NCBI RefSeq assembly: GCF_014206975.1
Contig: NZ_JACHOU010000014.1
Location: forward strand, 1-64,000
DNA: 64,000 nucleotides
From: Aminobacter aganoensis
GTDB taxonomy: Bacteria > Pseudomonadota > Alphaproteobacteria > Rhizobiales > Rhizobiaceae
Reading direction: 5' to 3'
The position numbers and the translations under genes were made by a program. Positions 17,196 through 25,156 of the stretch are shown here, piece by piece. The stretch's first letter is position 1, and the number at the start of each line of letters is the position of its first letter. The notes under the pieces were generated by a model that made no database searches, was not told the DNA's origin, and worked only from the letters and a program-made list of their open reading frames with translations.

Positions 17196-18635
17196 TCAAT
17201 TGCCCTCGTCGTAAAGCGTCGTGGTCGTCTCGACCCCGTGTTCATGCAGGCCGGCGCGGACCACCGCCGCGGCAGCCAGTTCGCGCGCCTTGCGGCGGAT
17301 GCCGGGCTCGTCGACGCCCTGCACCTTGCCGTCGGCATAAAGCACCTTGCCGTCGACCCAGGTCTGGGTGATCGAAGCGGTCGAAGCCGAAAACACCAGC
17401 GCCTGCAACGGATCGTAGAACGGGGTCCATTCGACATGGTCGAGATCGAACAGGATGAAGTCGGCTTTCTTGCCGATCTCCAGAGAGCCGATCTCGTCGT
17501 CCCACATCAGGGCGCGTGCGCCCTCGATGGTGGCGGCGCGCAACGCCTGGCGCGCGGTGAAGACGTCGGGCTGCATGCGGGCATCCTTGAACATGCCGGC
17601 GACGACAAGCATCTGCCGCATCAGGTTCATGTTGCCCGCGGCCGACACGCCGTCGGTGCCGAGGCCAACCTTGACGCCTGCCTTGACCATCTCGGGATAC
17701 TTGCCGATGGCTGTCGCGCCCTTGCCGAGCTTGAACGACGAGCACGGGCAGAAGGCGACGCTGGCGCCGCGTTCGGCCAAAAGCTTGACCTCCTCGTCCG
17801 ACACGGCCGCACCATGGGCGATGACCAGGTTCTTGCCGATGCCGCCGGCGCGGTCGATGCGGGTGATCGGCCAGCAGCCGTACTTGCTCTCGCAGACCTT
17901 GGCTTCCTCGATAGAGGTGGCGAGGTGATAGGTCGTACCGACGCCAAGCTTCTCGGCGAGCTTCACCGCGCCGACATGCAGCTCAAGGCTGCAGGGCTCC
18001 TTGCCCTCGATGTTGACCCAGCAACGGGCGCGTCCGTCGAGCGTGTTGTTGTAGCGCAGCACGTTCTCCTCGAGCACCTTCAGCGCCGACTGCGCGTCGG
18101 GGAAGAAGTGGTGCTCGGCCATCTCCTCGGTCCATCCGCGCGGCAGCTCGGCCGGGCGGTTGTCCGCAGCGTGGCGGCCGGTGATGCCGCGGATGCCGGT
18201 CTGGCCCATGGCGCGGATGACGATGCCGGGATCGTATTGCGAGCCCATGTCGAGGAAGCAGGTGGTGCCGCAACGGAGCATCTCGGTGATGCCGAGCAGC
18301 GCACCCCAATATTCGTCTTCCTCTGAAATGTGGGCGTAGAAAGGCTTGGCCCAGTGGAACACCCAGGCACGGGTGTTGAGATTGTCGGGGAAGACTGCAC
18401 GCGACAGGGTTTCGGACAGGTGGACATGGCTGTCGACGAAGCCCGGGCAGATGCCCAGCATGGTGCCGTCGATCACCTTGTCGAAGCTCTTGGCATCGTG
18501 ACGCGCCGCCACCTCCTCGGCCCCGCCGATATCGGCGATGCGGTCGTTTTCCACCACCATGCTGGCGTTGCGCAGCACGGTGTCGTTCTTGTCGACCGTG
18601 AAGGCGAAATTCAAATTCTCGATCAGCGTGCGCAT
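17196..18635 (-). CDS. Atz/Trz-family amidohydrolase (aminohydrolase/deaminase)
   Basis: A 479-residue enzyme of the chlorohydrolase/8-oxoguanine and S-adenosylhomocysteine deaminase group. The HxH motif is in FVDSHVHLSETL, further ligands in GTTYHLATSIEEAK and VIAHGAAVS, and the catalytic Asp in GLGTDGVSAAGNMNL. The start is the ATG at 18635 (MRTLIENLNFAF). These mononuclear-metal enzymes hydrolyse an amino or halogen group from purines, triazines or related rings. It lies 130 bases downstream of the creatinase-like M24 gene, perhaps in the same operator-D unit. A GC-rich hairpin (18678-18699) lies between. The substrate is not deducible. Confidence 0.88.
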   Translation of the reverse strand: MRTLIENLNFAFTVDKNDTVLRNASMVVENDRIADIGGAEEVAARHDAKSFDKVIDGTMLGICPGFVDSHVHLSETLSRAVFPDNLNTRAWVFHWAKPFYAHISEEDEYWGALLGITEMLRCGTTCFLDMGSQYDPGIVIRAMGQTGIRGITGRHAADNRPAELPRGWTEEMAEHHFFPDAQSALKVLEENVLRYNNTLDGRARCWVNIEGKEPCSLELHVGAVKLAEKLGVGTTYHLATSIEEAKVCESKYGCWPITRIDRAGGIGKNLVIAHGAAVSDEEVKLLAERGASVAFCPCSSFKLGKGATAIGKYPEMVKAGVKVGLGTDGVSAAGNMNLMRQMLVVAGMFKDARMQPDVFTARQALRAATIEGARALMWDDEIGSLEIGKKADFILFDLDHVEWTPFYDPLQALVFSASTASITQTWVDGKVLYADGKVQGVDEPGIRRKARELAAAAVVRAGLHEHGVETTTTLYDEGN

Positions 18636-18764
18636 GTGTCTCCACCCCATACTTCAGTCACGGACCTTCATTCTCGTCCCGCCGGTCCGTGACGGCGGGC
18701 GACATGTCGCTGTGCAGCCGGGCCACAAAGCACCCCGGCTGCCAATTTCACAAGCAGCGTTCGC

Positions 18765-19937
18765 TCAGGCGACCGCCTTGACCTTTCCGCCCTGCTTGGC
18801 GGTGCCGCAAAGGATCAGCTTGTCGGTGTCGGCATAGTCGGACAGAAGCTCCGAACCCTTCGACGTCACCAGAAGCATGTCCTTGTTCTGCATGCCGTAG
18901 CCGTAGCCGGTGTCGTAGCAAAGCGGCTCGAAGCCGAGCACCATGTTCTCCTCCAGCGGGGCGTCGCTGCCCGGCTTGCCGAGCACCGGCGTCAAGCCGA
19001 GATAGGGATCCTCATGCAGGTGCAGGCCGATGCCATGGCCGACGAACGAGATCGGCGGCAGGTTGAGCTTGGCGAGCTTGGCTATGAAGGCATCATAGAT
19101 TTCGCGGCAGCTGGCGCCCGGCTTCACCTTTTCCATGATCTCGTATTTGCACTCGACCAGGTGAGCCCAGATCTTGTCGGCCATGGGCGGCGCCTCGCCG
19201 ACGATGGCGGTGCGGCAGACGCCGGCCTGGTAGCCGTTGATGACCGAGAAGATCTCGACGCGGCAGACGTCGCCGCGTTTCAGGGTGCGTTCCGAGGGGC
19301 CGACATTGGGCAGCACGCTGCGCTCGCCGGTGGCGACGATCAGCAGCTTGAAGTGCTCGGCGCCGAGCGAATAGACGTTGCGGGTCAGATGGCCGGCAAT
19401 GTCCATTTCGGAGTCGCCGGCGTCGACAACGGCCAGCGTATCGGTGATCGCCTGGTCGGCGATGCGCGACAGCTTGCGCAGCAGGGCCACTTCCTCCGAC
19501 GTCTTGATCTGGCGCAGCCGCGCCAGGATCGGCTCGGCATGCTCGAAGCGCGCACCTGGCATCGCCGCGATCAGGCGGGCCAGATCGCCAGCCGGCAAAT
19601 AGTCCATTTCGAGGCCGATACGGGCCCCAGCTAAACCGAGTTCGGAAAGCTGGTCGGCAAGCACCAGCATCGGATCGTCGGAGAACTCGGCCCAGATGCG
19701 GGTCGCCACGTTTGGCTGCTTCCGCTTGATGGTCGACGCCTCCATGTCGACGCCGAAGATCGCGGTGCGGCCGTCAGCGGTGACGATGGTCATGGCATGG
19801 CGATGACGGATTAGCGGCTGCGACGGAACGACGAAGCCGGTGGTGTAGGCGAAATTTTCAGGCGACGAGCAGATCATGGCATCGAGCCCGTGCTCGGCCA
19901 TTGCCTTGACCTGCTTTGCGACGATTTCGGTCCGCAT
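18765..19937 (-). CDS. M24-family (creatinase/aminopeptidase P fold) protein with altered metal site
   Basis: A 390-residue pita-bread-fold protein with an N-terminal creatinase_N domain and C-terminal M24 domain. The start is ATG at 19937 with GGGGAGAACC upstream; the extension to a TTG at 19976 is unlikely. The usual two Asp ligands of metallo-M24 enzymes are replaced: the strand reads VCRVEIFSVINGYQAGVCRT rather than V-x-(I/V)-D-x-G...D-x-x-RT. The His (FVGHGIGLHLHEDP) and the first Glu (LGFEPLCYD) are kept. Loss of these Asp residues is typical of metal-independent creatinase-like members, so C-N amidine or amide hydrolysis is plausible. It follows the enolase-superfamily gene by 35 bases. 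Confidence 0.85.
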   Translation of the reverse strand: MRTEIVAKQVKAMAEHGLDAMICSSPENFAYTTGFVVPSQPLIRHRHAMTIVTADGRTAIFGVDMEASTIKRKQPNVATRIWAEFSDDPMLVLADQLSELGLAGARIGLEMDYLPAGDLARLIAAMPGARFEHAEPILARLRQIKTSEEVALLRKLSRIADQAITDTLAVVDAGDSEMDIAGHLTRNVYSLGAEHFKLLIVATGERSVLPNVGPSERTLKRGDVCRVEIFSVINGYQAGVCRTAIVGEAPPMADKIWAHLVECKYEIMEKVKPGASCREIYDAFIAKLAKLNLPPISFVGHGIGLHLHEDPYLGLTPVLGKPGSDAPLEENMVLGFEPLCYDTGYGYGMQNKDMLLVTSKGSELLSDYADTDKLILCGTAKQGGKVKAVA

Positions 19938-19972
19938 GTTGATGGTTCTCCCCTGGATGGCTGGCGTCAGGC

Positions 19973-21133
19973 TCAATCGCGGACGCGGTATTTTTCGATC
20001 TTCTTGATGTCGACGTCGATGCCCATGCCGGGCCCGGTCGGCACTGCGATGGCGCCTTCGGAGAAGCGCATCGGTTCGACCAGAAGGTCATCCTTGTAGT
20101 AGATGCCGCCGACCTGGCCGTGCTGCGCTTCGGCCGGCGTCGAGATCGGGATGACGCAGGACAACGTCACCGCCGGCGATGCTGCCGCCACCTGGACATT
20201 GGCGAGATTGCCGATGCCGGTCTCGATCGAACCGTTGACGTTGCAGATGATGCCGGCGGCGCGGCAGACAGCGCCAACCTCCATCGCCTTGTAGAGGCCG
20301 CCCGCCTTGGTGGTGTAGATCGAGACGATCTGCACCTGGCCGGCAGCGATGATCTGGATCGCATCATGGGCGTTCCACGCCGACTCGTCGGCCATGACAG
20401 GCGCATCGATACGGCGTGCTACCTCCGAGATGCGCTCGATGCCCATCACCGGCTGCTCGACATATTTGAGCCGGTACTTTTCCATCTGGCGAACCGTCTG
20501 CACCGCCTCGCCCGGAGTCTTGTAGCCCTCGTTGGCGTCGACGCAGATTTCCATCGCCTCGCCGGCAGCCTCGCGAACGGCAGCGACCATCTTGACGTCG
20601 CGTGCGGGGTCGACGCCGATCTTGACCTTGATCGTCTTGATGCCTTCCGCCACCAGCTTGGCCGCCTCGACCTTGGCCTCGTCGATCGAGATCAGGCCGA
20701 TCGAATGGGTGATACCGACCTTGTCTCGCGCCTTGCCGCCGAGCAGGGTATGGACCGGAACGTTCAGCCAGCGGCCAGTAAGATCGTAGGCGGCGAATTC
20801 GACTGCCGCCTTGGAATAGGGATAACCGCGGATGATGGCATCCATGCGGGCATGCAGTTCGGCGAAATTGCCGAGCTCCAGGCCGATGATCGCGGGCGCC
20901 AGGTAGGTTTCGATGACGCTGCGGGTGATCATGGCGGATTCGCCGAAGTAGCGGCCGAACTCACCGCCCCAGTCCTTGAGCGCCGGCGCCTCGCCCCAGC
21001 CGACCCGGCCGTCGCTGTCGGTCATCTTGACCATGACATAGCGGCCGATGACTTCGGTCAGGCCCGCCCACTTGTGCTCGCGCCGTGTCGGCAGTTGGAC
21101 AATCAGCGTTTCAATGGACTTGATCGTAGGCAA
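19973..21133 (-). CDS. Enolase-superfamily enzyme, muconate lactonizing (MLE) subgroup
   Basis: A 386-residue barrel enzyme with a complete MLE-type active site: Lys169-x-Lys171 (TIKVKIG), metal ligands Asp199 (CVDANEGY), Glu226 (YVEQPV) and Asp249 (MADES), and Lys276 (YTTKAGG). MLE-subgroup members abstract a proton next to a carboxylate and catalyse cycloisomerisation, racemisation (including N-acyl amino acids and dipeptides) or dehydration. The gene starts at 21133, downstream of operator D, and is followed by the creatinase-like gene. In a pathway with a hydantoinase, epimerisation of an N-substituted amino acid would make sense, but this is inference. Confidence 0.9.
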   Translation of the reverse strand: MPTIKSIETLIVQLPTRREHKWAGLTEVIGRYVMVKMTDSDGRVGWGEAPALKDWGGEFGRYFGESAMITRSVIETYLAPAIIGLELGNFAELHARMDAIIRGYPYSKAAVEFAAYDLTGRWLNVPVHTLLGGKARDKVGITHSIGLISIDEAKVEAAKLVAEGIKTIKVKIGVDPARDVKMVAAVREAAGEAMEICVDANEGYKTPGEAVQTVRQMEKYRLKYVEQPVMGIERISEVARRIDAPVMADESAWNAHDAIQIIAAGQVQIVSIYTTKAGGLYKAMEVGAVCRAAGIICNVNGSIETGIGNLANVQVAAASPAVTLSCVIPISTPAEAQHGQVGGIYYKDDLLVEPMRFSEGAIAVPTGPGMGIDVDIKKIEKYRVRD

Positions 21134-21182
21134 CGTTTTTCACCTTCTTCATTGTCACCGGCGATGCGTCGCGCTACATTTG

Positions 21183-21201
21183 CGATCATCTAGTGTGATC
21201 A
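21183..21201. promoter_or_regulatory. GntR-type operator, second overlapping site D2
   Basis: CGATCATCTAGTGTGATCA fits the 5-9-5 pattern with one mismatch in the left half-site (CGATC). It shares the central TGTGATCACA with the perfect site D that follows at 21196, so two regulator dimers could bind overlapping or opposite faces here. Confidence 0.55.
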
Positions 21202-21214
21202 CACTTTATGATCA
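21196..21214. promoter_or_regulatory. GntR-type operator, site D (divergent promoter)
   Basis: TGATCACACTTTATGATCA is identical over all 19 bases to site C. It lies between the divergent enolase-superfamily gene (starts 21133) and the small monooxygenase-like gene (starts 21299), 63 and 85 bases from their starts, so it can control both. Confidence 0.75.
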
Positions 21215-21298
21215 TAATTTTGGAGCGTCAAGCACCCAGCTGCAGCGAATTTTCCGGGGCATCGTCAACTCCGGAAATCGCCATCGAGAGGAGAACGC

Positions 21299-21595
21299 AT
21301 GATCGTCGAAGCAACCAACTACTTCGCCAGGGAAGGACAGGCGGCGGCCGTGCTGGAGCAGCGCCGCAAGGCGACCGAGATCAGGACGCAGATGGGACTC
21401 GATCCCGGCCGCATCCTCATCAGGATCGAGGGCGACGGACCTGACGTGCGCTGGGAATGCAGCTTTGCCTCGCGTGAGGCATATGACGCCGATATGGCGG
21501 CCAGGGGCGGTTCGCAAGCTTTCGCCGACGCCCGCAAGACCATGCACACGCTGCTCGAACGTTTCGAGCGCCATGTCTACCAGGGCGACGACTGA
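21299..21595 (+). CDS. Small ABM-like (antibiotic biosynthesis monooxygenase fold) protein
   Basis: A 98-residue protein (MIVEATNYFAREGQAAAVLEQRRK...). The pattern of a first strand, a helix with charged residues, then CSFASREAYDADMAAR and a final helix resembles the dimeric alpha-beta ABM/NIPSNAP ferredoxin-like fold. No catalytic residue can be assigned. It begins with ATG after GAGAGGAGAACGC and is divergent from the enolase-superfamily gene across operators D and D2, so it is probably co-induced with the pathway. It could be a cofactor-less monooxygenase, a tautomerase-like helper or a dehydratase. Confidence 0.6.
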   Translation: MIVEATNYFAREGQAAAVLEQRRKATEIRTQMGLDPGRILIRIEGDGPDVRWECSFASREAYDADMAARGGSQAFADARKTMHTLLERFERHVYQGDD

Positions 21596-21703
21596 CAGCG
21601 CCCGCGCATTTTTCCGGGAACATTCGTCGCTGCGCGGCATCCAATGGGCGTCAACTCAAATCAAGTCCCGGCGCAAATTGCGCGCTCCGGGCAGGAGGCT
21701 CCC

Positions 21704-22231
21704 ATGCGTATTCGCCCGACTGCAGCCCTGGCCGCGCTTTCCCTGCTGTTTGCCGCTCCCCTAGCCGCCAGCGCCGCCGACAAGCCGACCGATCCCCAGA
21801 TCGCCCACATCGCCTACACGGCCGGCGTCATCGACGTCGAGGCAGCGAAACTCGCCATCTCGAAATCCAAAAACAAGGACGTCGTGGCATTTGCCGAGGA
21901 CATGGTGCGCGACCACGAGGCGGTGAACACCCAGGCGCTGGACCTGGTCAAGAAGCTCAATGTCACGCCCGAGGACAATGACACCAGCCGGGCCCTGACC
22001 CAGGCCGCAGCCGACGAACGCGCCAAGCTCGAGAAGCTGGACGGCGCGGCTTTCGACAAGGCCTATGTCGACAATGAGGTCGCCTACCACAAGCAGGTCA
22101 ACGGGGCACTTGAGAGCCTGCTGATCCCGTCGGCCAGCAACGCCGACCTCAAGGCCTTACTCGAAACGGGCCTGAAGATCTTCCAGGGCCACCAGCAACA
22201 TGCCGAACATGTCGCGGCCACCGTCAAGTAA
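21704..22231 (+). CDS. Periplasmic DUF4142 protein
   Basis: From the ATG at 21704, preceded by GGAGGCT, this is a 175-residue exported protein. The signal peptide is residues 1-24 (...LAASAA). The mature part is helical with the DUF4142 pattern: HIAYTAGVIDVEAAKLAISKS near the start, VVAFAEDMVRDHEAVN in the middle and a C-terminal FQGHQQHAEHVAATVK. The fold resembles ferritin-like four-helix bundles. Function is unknown. It precedes a type-1 copper protein gene by ten bases, so the two are co-transcribed and may share an envelope or metal-related role. The longer frame from 21644 has no ribosome-binding site. Confidence 0.88.
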   Translation: MRIRPTAALAALSLLFAAPLAASAADKPTDPQIAHIAYTAGVIDVEAAKLAISKSKNKDVVAFAEDMVRDHEAVNTQALDLVKKLNVTPEDNDTSRALTQAAADERAKLEKLDGAAFDKAYVDNEVAYHKQVNGALESLLIPSASNADLKALLETGLKIFQGHQQHAEHVAATVK

Positions 22232-22240
22232 GGGTTCCCG

Positions 22241-22552
22241 ATGTTGTCGAAACGGCATCTGTGGATTGCTGCCGCGCTTGTTGCGGCGGCATTTCCCGCA
22301 CAAGCGGAGACCATCCAGGTCACTATCGAGAAGCTGGTATTCTCCCCCGCGGAGGTCAATGCGAAAGTGGGCGACACGATCGAGTGGATCAACAAGGATG
22401 TCTTCGTCCACACCGCAACCGTGAAGGGCGGCTGGGAAGTCATGATCCCCTCCAAGAAGTCGGCAAGCACGGTCATGGAGACGGCAGGGCCGGTTGAATA
22501 TTACTGCCGCTTCCACCCCAACATGAAAGGCCGCCTGACCGTCTCGCCCTGA
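22241..22552 (+). CDS. Cupredoxin (amicyanin/pseudoazurin-like type-1 copper protein)
   Basis: A 103-residue periplasmic protein with a signal peptide of about 22 residues (...AFPAQA). The type-1 copper ligands are all visible: His57 (VFVHTA), Cys89, His92 and Met95 (YYCRFHPNMKG). The small beta-sandwich carries electrons in the periplasm to or from oxidases, nitrite reductase or amine dehydrogenases. No partner redox enzyme is adjacent. It lies ten bases after the DUF4142 gene and is followed by a strong hairpin at 22569-22598. Confidence 0.92.
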   Translation: MLSKRHLWIAAALVAAAFPAQAETIQVTIEKLVFSPAEVNAKVGDTIEWINKDVFVHTATVKGGWEVMIPSKKSASTVMETAGPVEYYCRFHPNMKGRLTVSP

Positions 22553-22568
22553 CAGCCAACCGGCATCC

Positions 22569-22598
22569 GGGACCGCGGAGCATGTGCTGCGCGGTCCC
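22569..22598 (+). terminator. Strong hairpin after the cupredoxin gene (no U tract)
   Basis: GGGACCGCG pairs perfectly with CGCGGTCCC, and the loop can add an inner AGCA/TGCT stem. It lies between the cupredoxin stop (22552) and the patatin-like start (22619). With no T run it may stabilise the upstream mRNA or act as a weak terminator. Confidence 0.55.
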
Positions 22599-22618
22599 CG
22601 ACGCTTGGAGCGCTCGAT

Positions 22619-23506
22619 ATGCCCAACGAGGCCATCCCCCCGAAAACAGCCTTCGTCTTTGCAGGCGGTGGCAGCTTCGGCGCCATTCAAGTCGGCATGT
22701 TGCGGTCTCTGGCGAGACGCGGGATCACCGCCGACATGGTCGTCGGTTCGAGCGTAGGAGCATTGAATGGAGCCTACTACGCAGGCGATCCAACGGTCGA
22801 CGGCGTCGATCGGCTGGCGACGATCTGGCGCGGGCTACGCCGCAGCGACGTATTTCCATTGAGCCTGAGAACAATGTTGGGATTTCTCTACAGGCGGGAT
22901 TTCCTGATCAAGTCGGATGCTCTCTACCAACTCGTCGAGCGCCACCTTGCCTACCGCAACCTCGAAGAGGCAACTGTACCGATCCACATCGTCACGACGG
23001 ATATCCTGTCGGGCGGGACCGTCGTGCTTTCAAAAGGCTCGGCTGCGCGAGCCATCATCGCAAGCGCAGCGATACCGGCAGCCTTCGCTCCCGTGCGTTG
23101 CAACGATTTCTATCTGGCCGACGGCGCCGTCTCCAGCAACACGCCTGTCAAGATTGCCGTTGCCCGTGGTGCCCGGCGACTGATTGTGCTTCCCACCGGC
23201 TACGCCTCCGCCCTGCACGAGCCGCCCGTGGGTGCGGTCGCCAACGCGCTGCACGCACTGACGCTGCTCATCGCACGGCAACTGGTCAGTGATCTGGAGA
23301 GCCTGGGCGACGACATCGCGTTTCTTGTCGTCCCCCCGCTCTGCCCACTCGTCGGCTCCCCCTATGACTTTTCCCAGACGAGCACATTGATCGAACGCGC
23401 GGCCAAAAGCACCGATGCATGGATTTCCAAGGGTGGCCTGGAGCGCCCGCGTGCCCTTGCGCAACTGAGCATCCACAAGCACGCAAATCAGGACCGGCTA
23501 CCCTAG
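22619..23506 (+). CDS. Patatin-like phospholipase
   Basis: A 295-residue alpha/beta hydrolase of the patatin family. The oxyanion loop GGGSFG is at 16-21, the nucleophile motif GSSVG at 43-47 (Ser45), and the catalytic Asp in LADGAVS, giving the Ser-Asp dyad. No signal peptide is seen. Family members hydrolyse acyl chains from membrane lipids; soluble bacterial forms often serve lipid turnover or toxicity. It is 67 bases after the cupredoxin gene but separated by a hairpin. Its 3' end overlaps the convergent hydrolase gene by four bases. Confidence 0.92.
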   Translation: MPNEAIPPKTAFVFAGGGSFGAIQVGMLRSLARRGITADMVVGSSVGALNGAYYAGDPTVDGVDRLATIWRGLRRSDVFPLSLRTMLGFLYRRDFLIKSDALYQLVERHLAYRNLEEATVPIHIVTTDILSGGTVVLSKGSAARAIIASAAIPAAFAPVRCNDFYLADGAVSSNTPVKIAVARGARRLIVLPTGYASALHEPPVGAVANALHALTLLIARQLVSDLESLGDDIAFLVVPPLCPLVGSPYDFSQTSTLIERAAKSTDAWISKGGLERPRALAQLSIHKHANQDRLP

Positions 23507-24420
23507 AGATGCTGCCGGAAAAAATCGAGCACGGCGCTGCGCATGGTCGGTGTCTCGCGGTGGCCGATGCCTTCTTCCGTCAGCAGCATCAAGCCACCCT
23601 TGGGCCCGTATGCGGCGCTGGTTTGCGCGAAAGCCCGCTCCACCGCAAGCGGCGGTGTGAGCGGATCGTCCAGGCCGACACAAATCAATTGAGGGCGCGG
23701 GGCGACGAGCCCGGCAATCGCCCCGGATGAGGTTTCGGCCAGCAGGCCGGGCACGGTCATGTAATGGCCATGCAGGTCATGGGCACCGGTCTCGATGAGC
23801 GTCGCCAGATCGGCGTAGCAGCAGAGATGGGCGACCGCCGAGACCCGCGGGTCGATCGCGGCGAGGAAATAGGCAAGCGTCGCGCCCATCGAAATGCCTG
23901 TCATGCCTATCCGTCGCGAATCGACATCGCCGCGCGAAGCGAGCCAAGTCAGCGCGGCCGCCTGCTCGGCAAGCATCTGGCCGAACAGCGTCCGGCCATG
24001 CCACAGCGCCACTTTCGCAGCCGAGCTTTCGGTCGTGCCTGAACGCTCGCCGAAGACCGGCATGTCGATGCAGAGCGAAACATAGCCTTCCCGCGCCAAT
24101 GCAGGACCGGGCGCGTCGAGCAGCGCCGGCCGGCCGTCGACGAGTTCGCTGGCGCCGATGTCGTATCGGCCGCCATGGGCGTGGACATGGAGGATCGCCG
24201 GCTGCGGTTCGACGTTTGTGGCAGGTCGCGTCAGCAGGCCGCGAACCGCCGTGCCGTCGTCAAGCCGAAAGCGAAGGCGTTCGACCACATGGCTGCCGAA
24301 ATCCTCGGCCGCCACATCCACCACTCCAGCCGAGCCTCCCTGATGCCAAGGAGCGACCTCAGCCTTTCCACGGAAATGGCCATGGCTTGTCCGGGCTCTA
24401 CCTGACCAGCCAGCCGCCAT
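23503..24420 (-). CDS. Alpha/beta hydrolase, dienelactone hydrolase/acetyl-xylan esterase-like
   Basis: A hydrolase of up to 305 residues. The nucleophile motif is GISMG, the acid is probably in CVGLDDPLTPP, and the His in GIGHRE; HVHAHGGRYDIG looks like the oxyanion-hole region. The frame opens at 24420, overlapping the SDR gene's end (24398). No clear ribosome-binding site is seen and the first 30 residues look non-conserved, so the true start may be an internal GTG near 24320. It is the last gene of the operon for pectin-type oligosaccharides, where removal of acetyl or methyl esters would be useful. Substrate unknown. Confidence 0.8.
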   Translation of the reverse strand: MAAGWSGRARTSHGHFRGKAEVAPWHQGGSAGVVDVAAEDFGSHVVERLRFRLDDGTAVRGLLTRPATNVEPQPAILHVHAHGGRYDIGASELVDGRPALLDAPGPALAREGYVSLCIDMPVFGERSGTTESSAAKVALWHGRTLFGQMLAEQAAALTWLASRGDVDSRRIGMTGISMGATLAYFLAAIDPRVSAVAHLCCYADLATLIETGAHDLHGHYMTVPGLLAETSSGAIAGLVAPRPQLICVGLDDPLTPPLAVERAFAQTSAAYGPKGGLMLLTEEGIGHRETPTMRSAVLDFFRQHL

Positions 24421-25156
24421 CGACCGGGACCACAGTGCCGGTCACATAGCCGGACCCCGGCGCCGCCAGGAACAGAACCACCGTGTCGAGATCCTCCGGC
24501 GTGCCCCAGCGCCCGATCGGAATGCGGGCAGAAATCTGCGCCTTGCGGTCGGCATCGTTGCGCAACGCCTCGGTGTTGTCGGTGGCCATGTAGCCCGGAG
24601 CGATCGCGTTGACGGTGATGCCATGCGGCGCAAGCTCATTGGCCATCGCTTTGGTCAGGCCGGCGATGCCGTGCTTGGAGGCGGCATATGCGGGCACGCG
24701 CACGCCACCTTGGAAGGTCAGCATCGACGCCACGTTGATGATGCGTCCGCCGCGGTTCGCCTCGACCATGCTTCTGGCGACGGCCTGCGAGAGCAGGAAT
24801 GCCGCCTTCAGGTTGACGTCGATGACGCTGTCCCAATCCGCTTCGGTATAGTCGAGCAGGTCGGCGCGCCGAATGATGCCGGCGTTGTTGACGAGGATGT
24901 CGACCCGGCCCATCTCCGCCACTACTTCATCGGTGACGGCGGTGGCGTCGAACGGCCTGGACAGGTCGACCTCGAGCGCGTGGAAGCGCCGGCCGGCCTG
25001 CTTCACCAGTTCGGCGGTGTCCGGCATCGGCGAGGACCCAAGGGCCGCGATGTCGGCGCCGGCCCTGGCCAATGCCAGGGCCATGGCCCTGCCGAGCCCG
25101 GTCCGGGCTCCGGTCACCAGCGCGACCTTTCCCGATAGATCAAACAGCGTGCCCAA
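24398..25156 (-). CDS. SDR-family dehydrogenase, 2-deoxy-D-gluconate 3-dehydrogenase (KduD)-like
   Basis: From a probable TTG start at 25156 ([16 protein letters not shown]) this is about 252 residues. The cofactor motif is [12 protein letters not shown] follows strand 4, and the catalytic set Ser-Tyr-Lys appears as NVASML and YAASKHG. The family includes KduD, which reduces 2,5-diketo-3-deoxygluconate in pectin catabolism. The TTG overlaps the end of the upstream ATPase gene by 17 bases. The frame extends to 25237 but only by running into that gene. Presence of kduI in the same operon supports the KduD assignment, though gluconate-type SDRs look similar. Confidence 0.85.
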   Translation of the reverse strand: MGTLFDLSGKVALVTGARTGLGRAMALALARAGADIAALGSSPMPDTAELVKQAGRRFHALEVDLSRPFDATAVTDEVVAEMGRVDILVNNAGIIRRADLLDYTEADWDSVIDVNLKAAFLLSQAVARSMVEANRGGRIINVASMLTFQGGVRVPAYAASKHGIAGLTKAMANELAPHGITVNAIAPGYMATDNTEALRNDADRKAQISARIPIGRWGTPEDLDTVVLFLAAPGSGYVTGTVVPVDGGWLVR

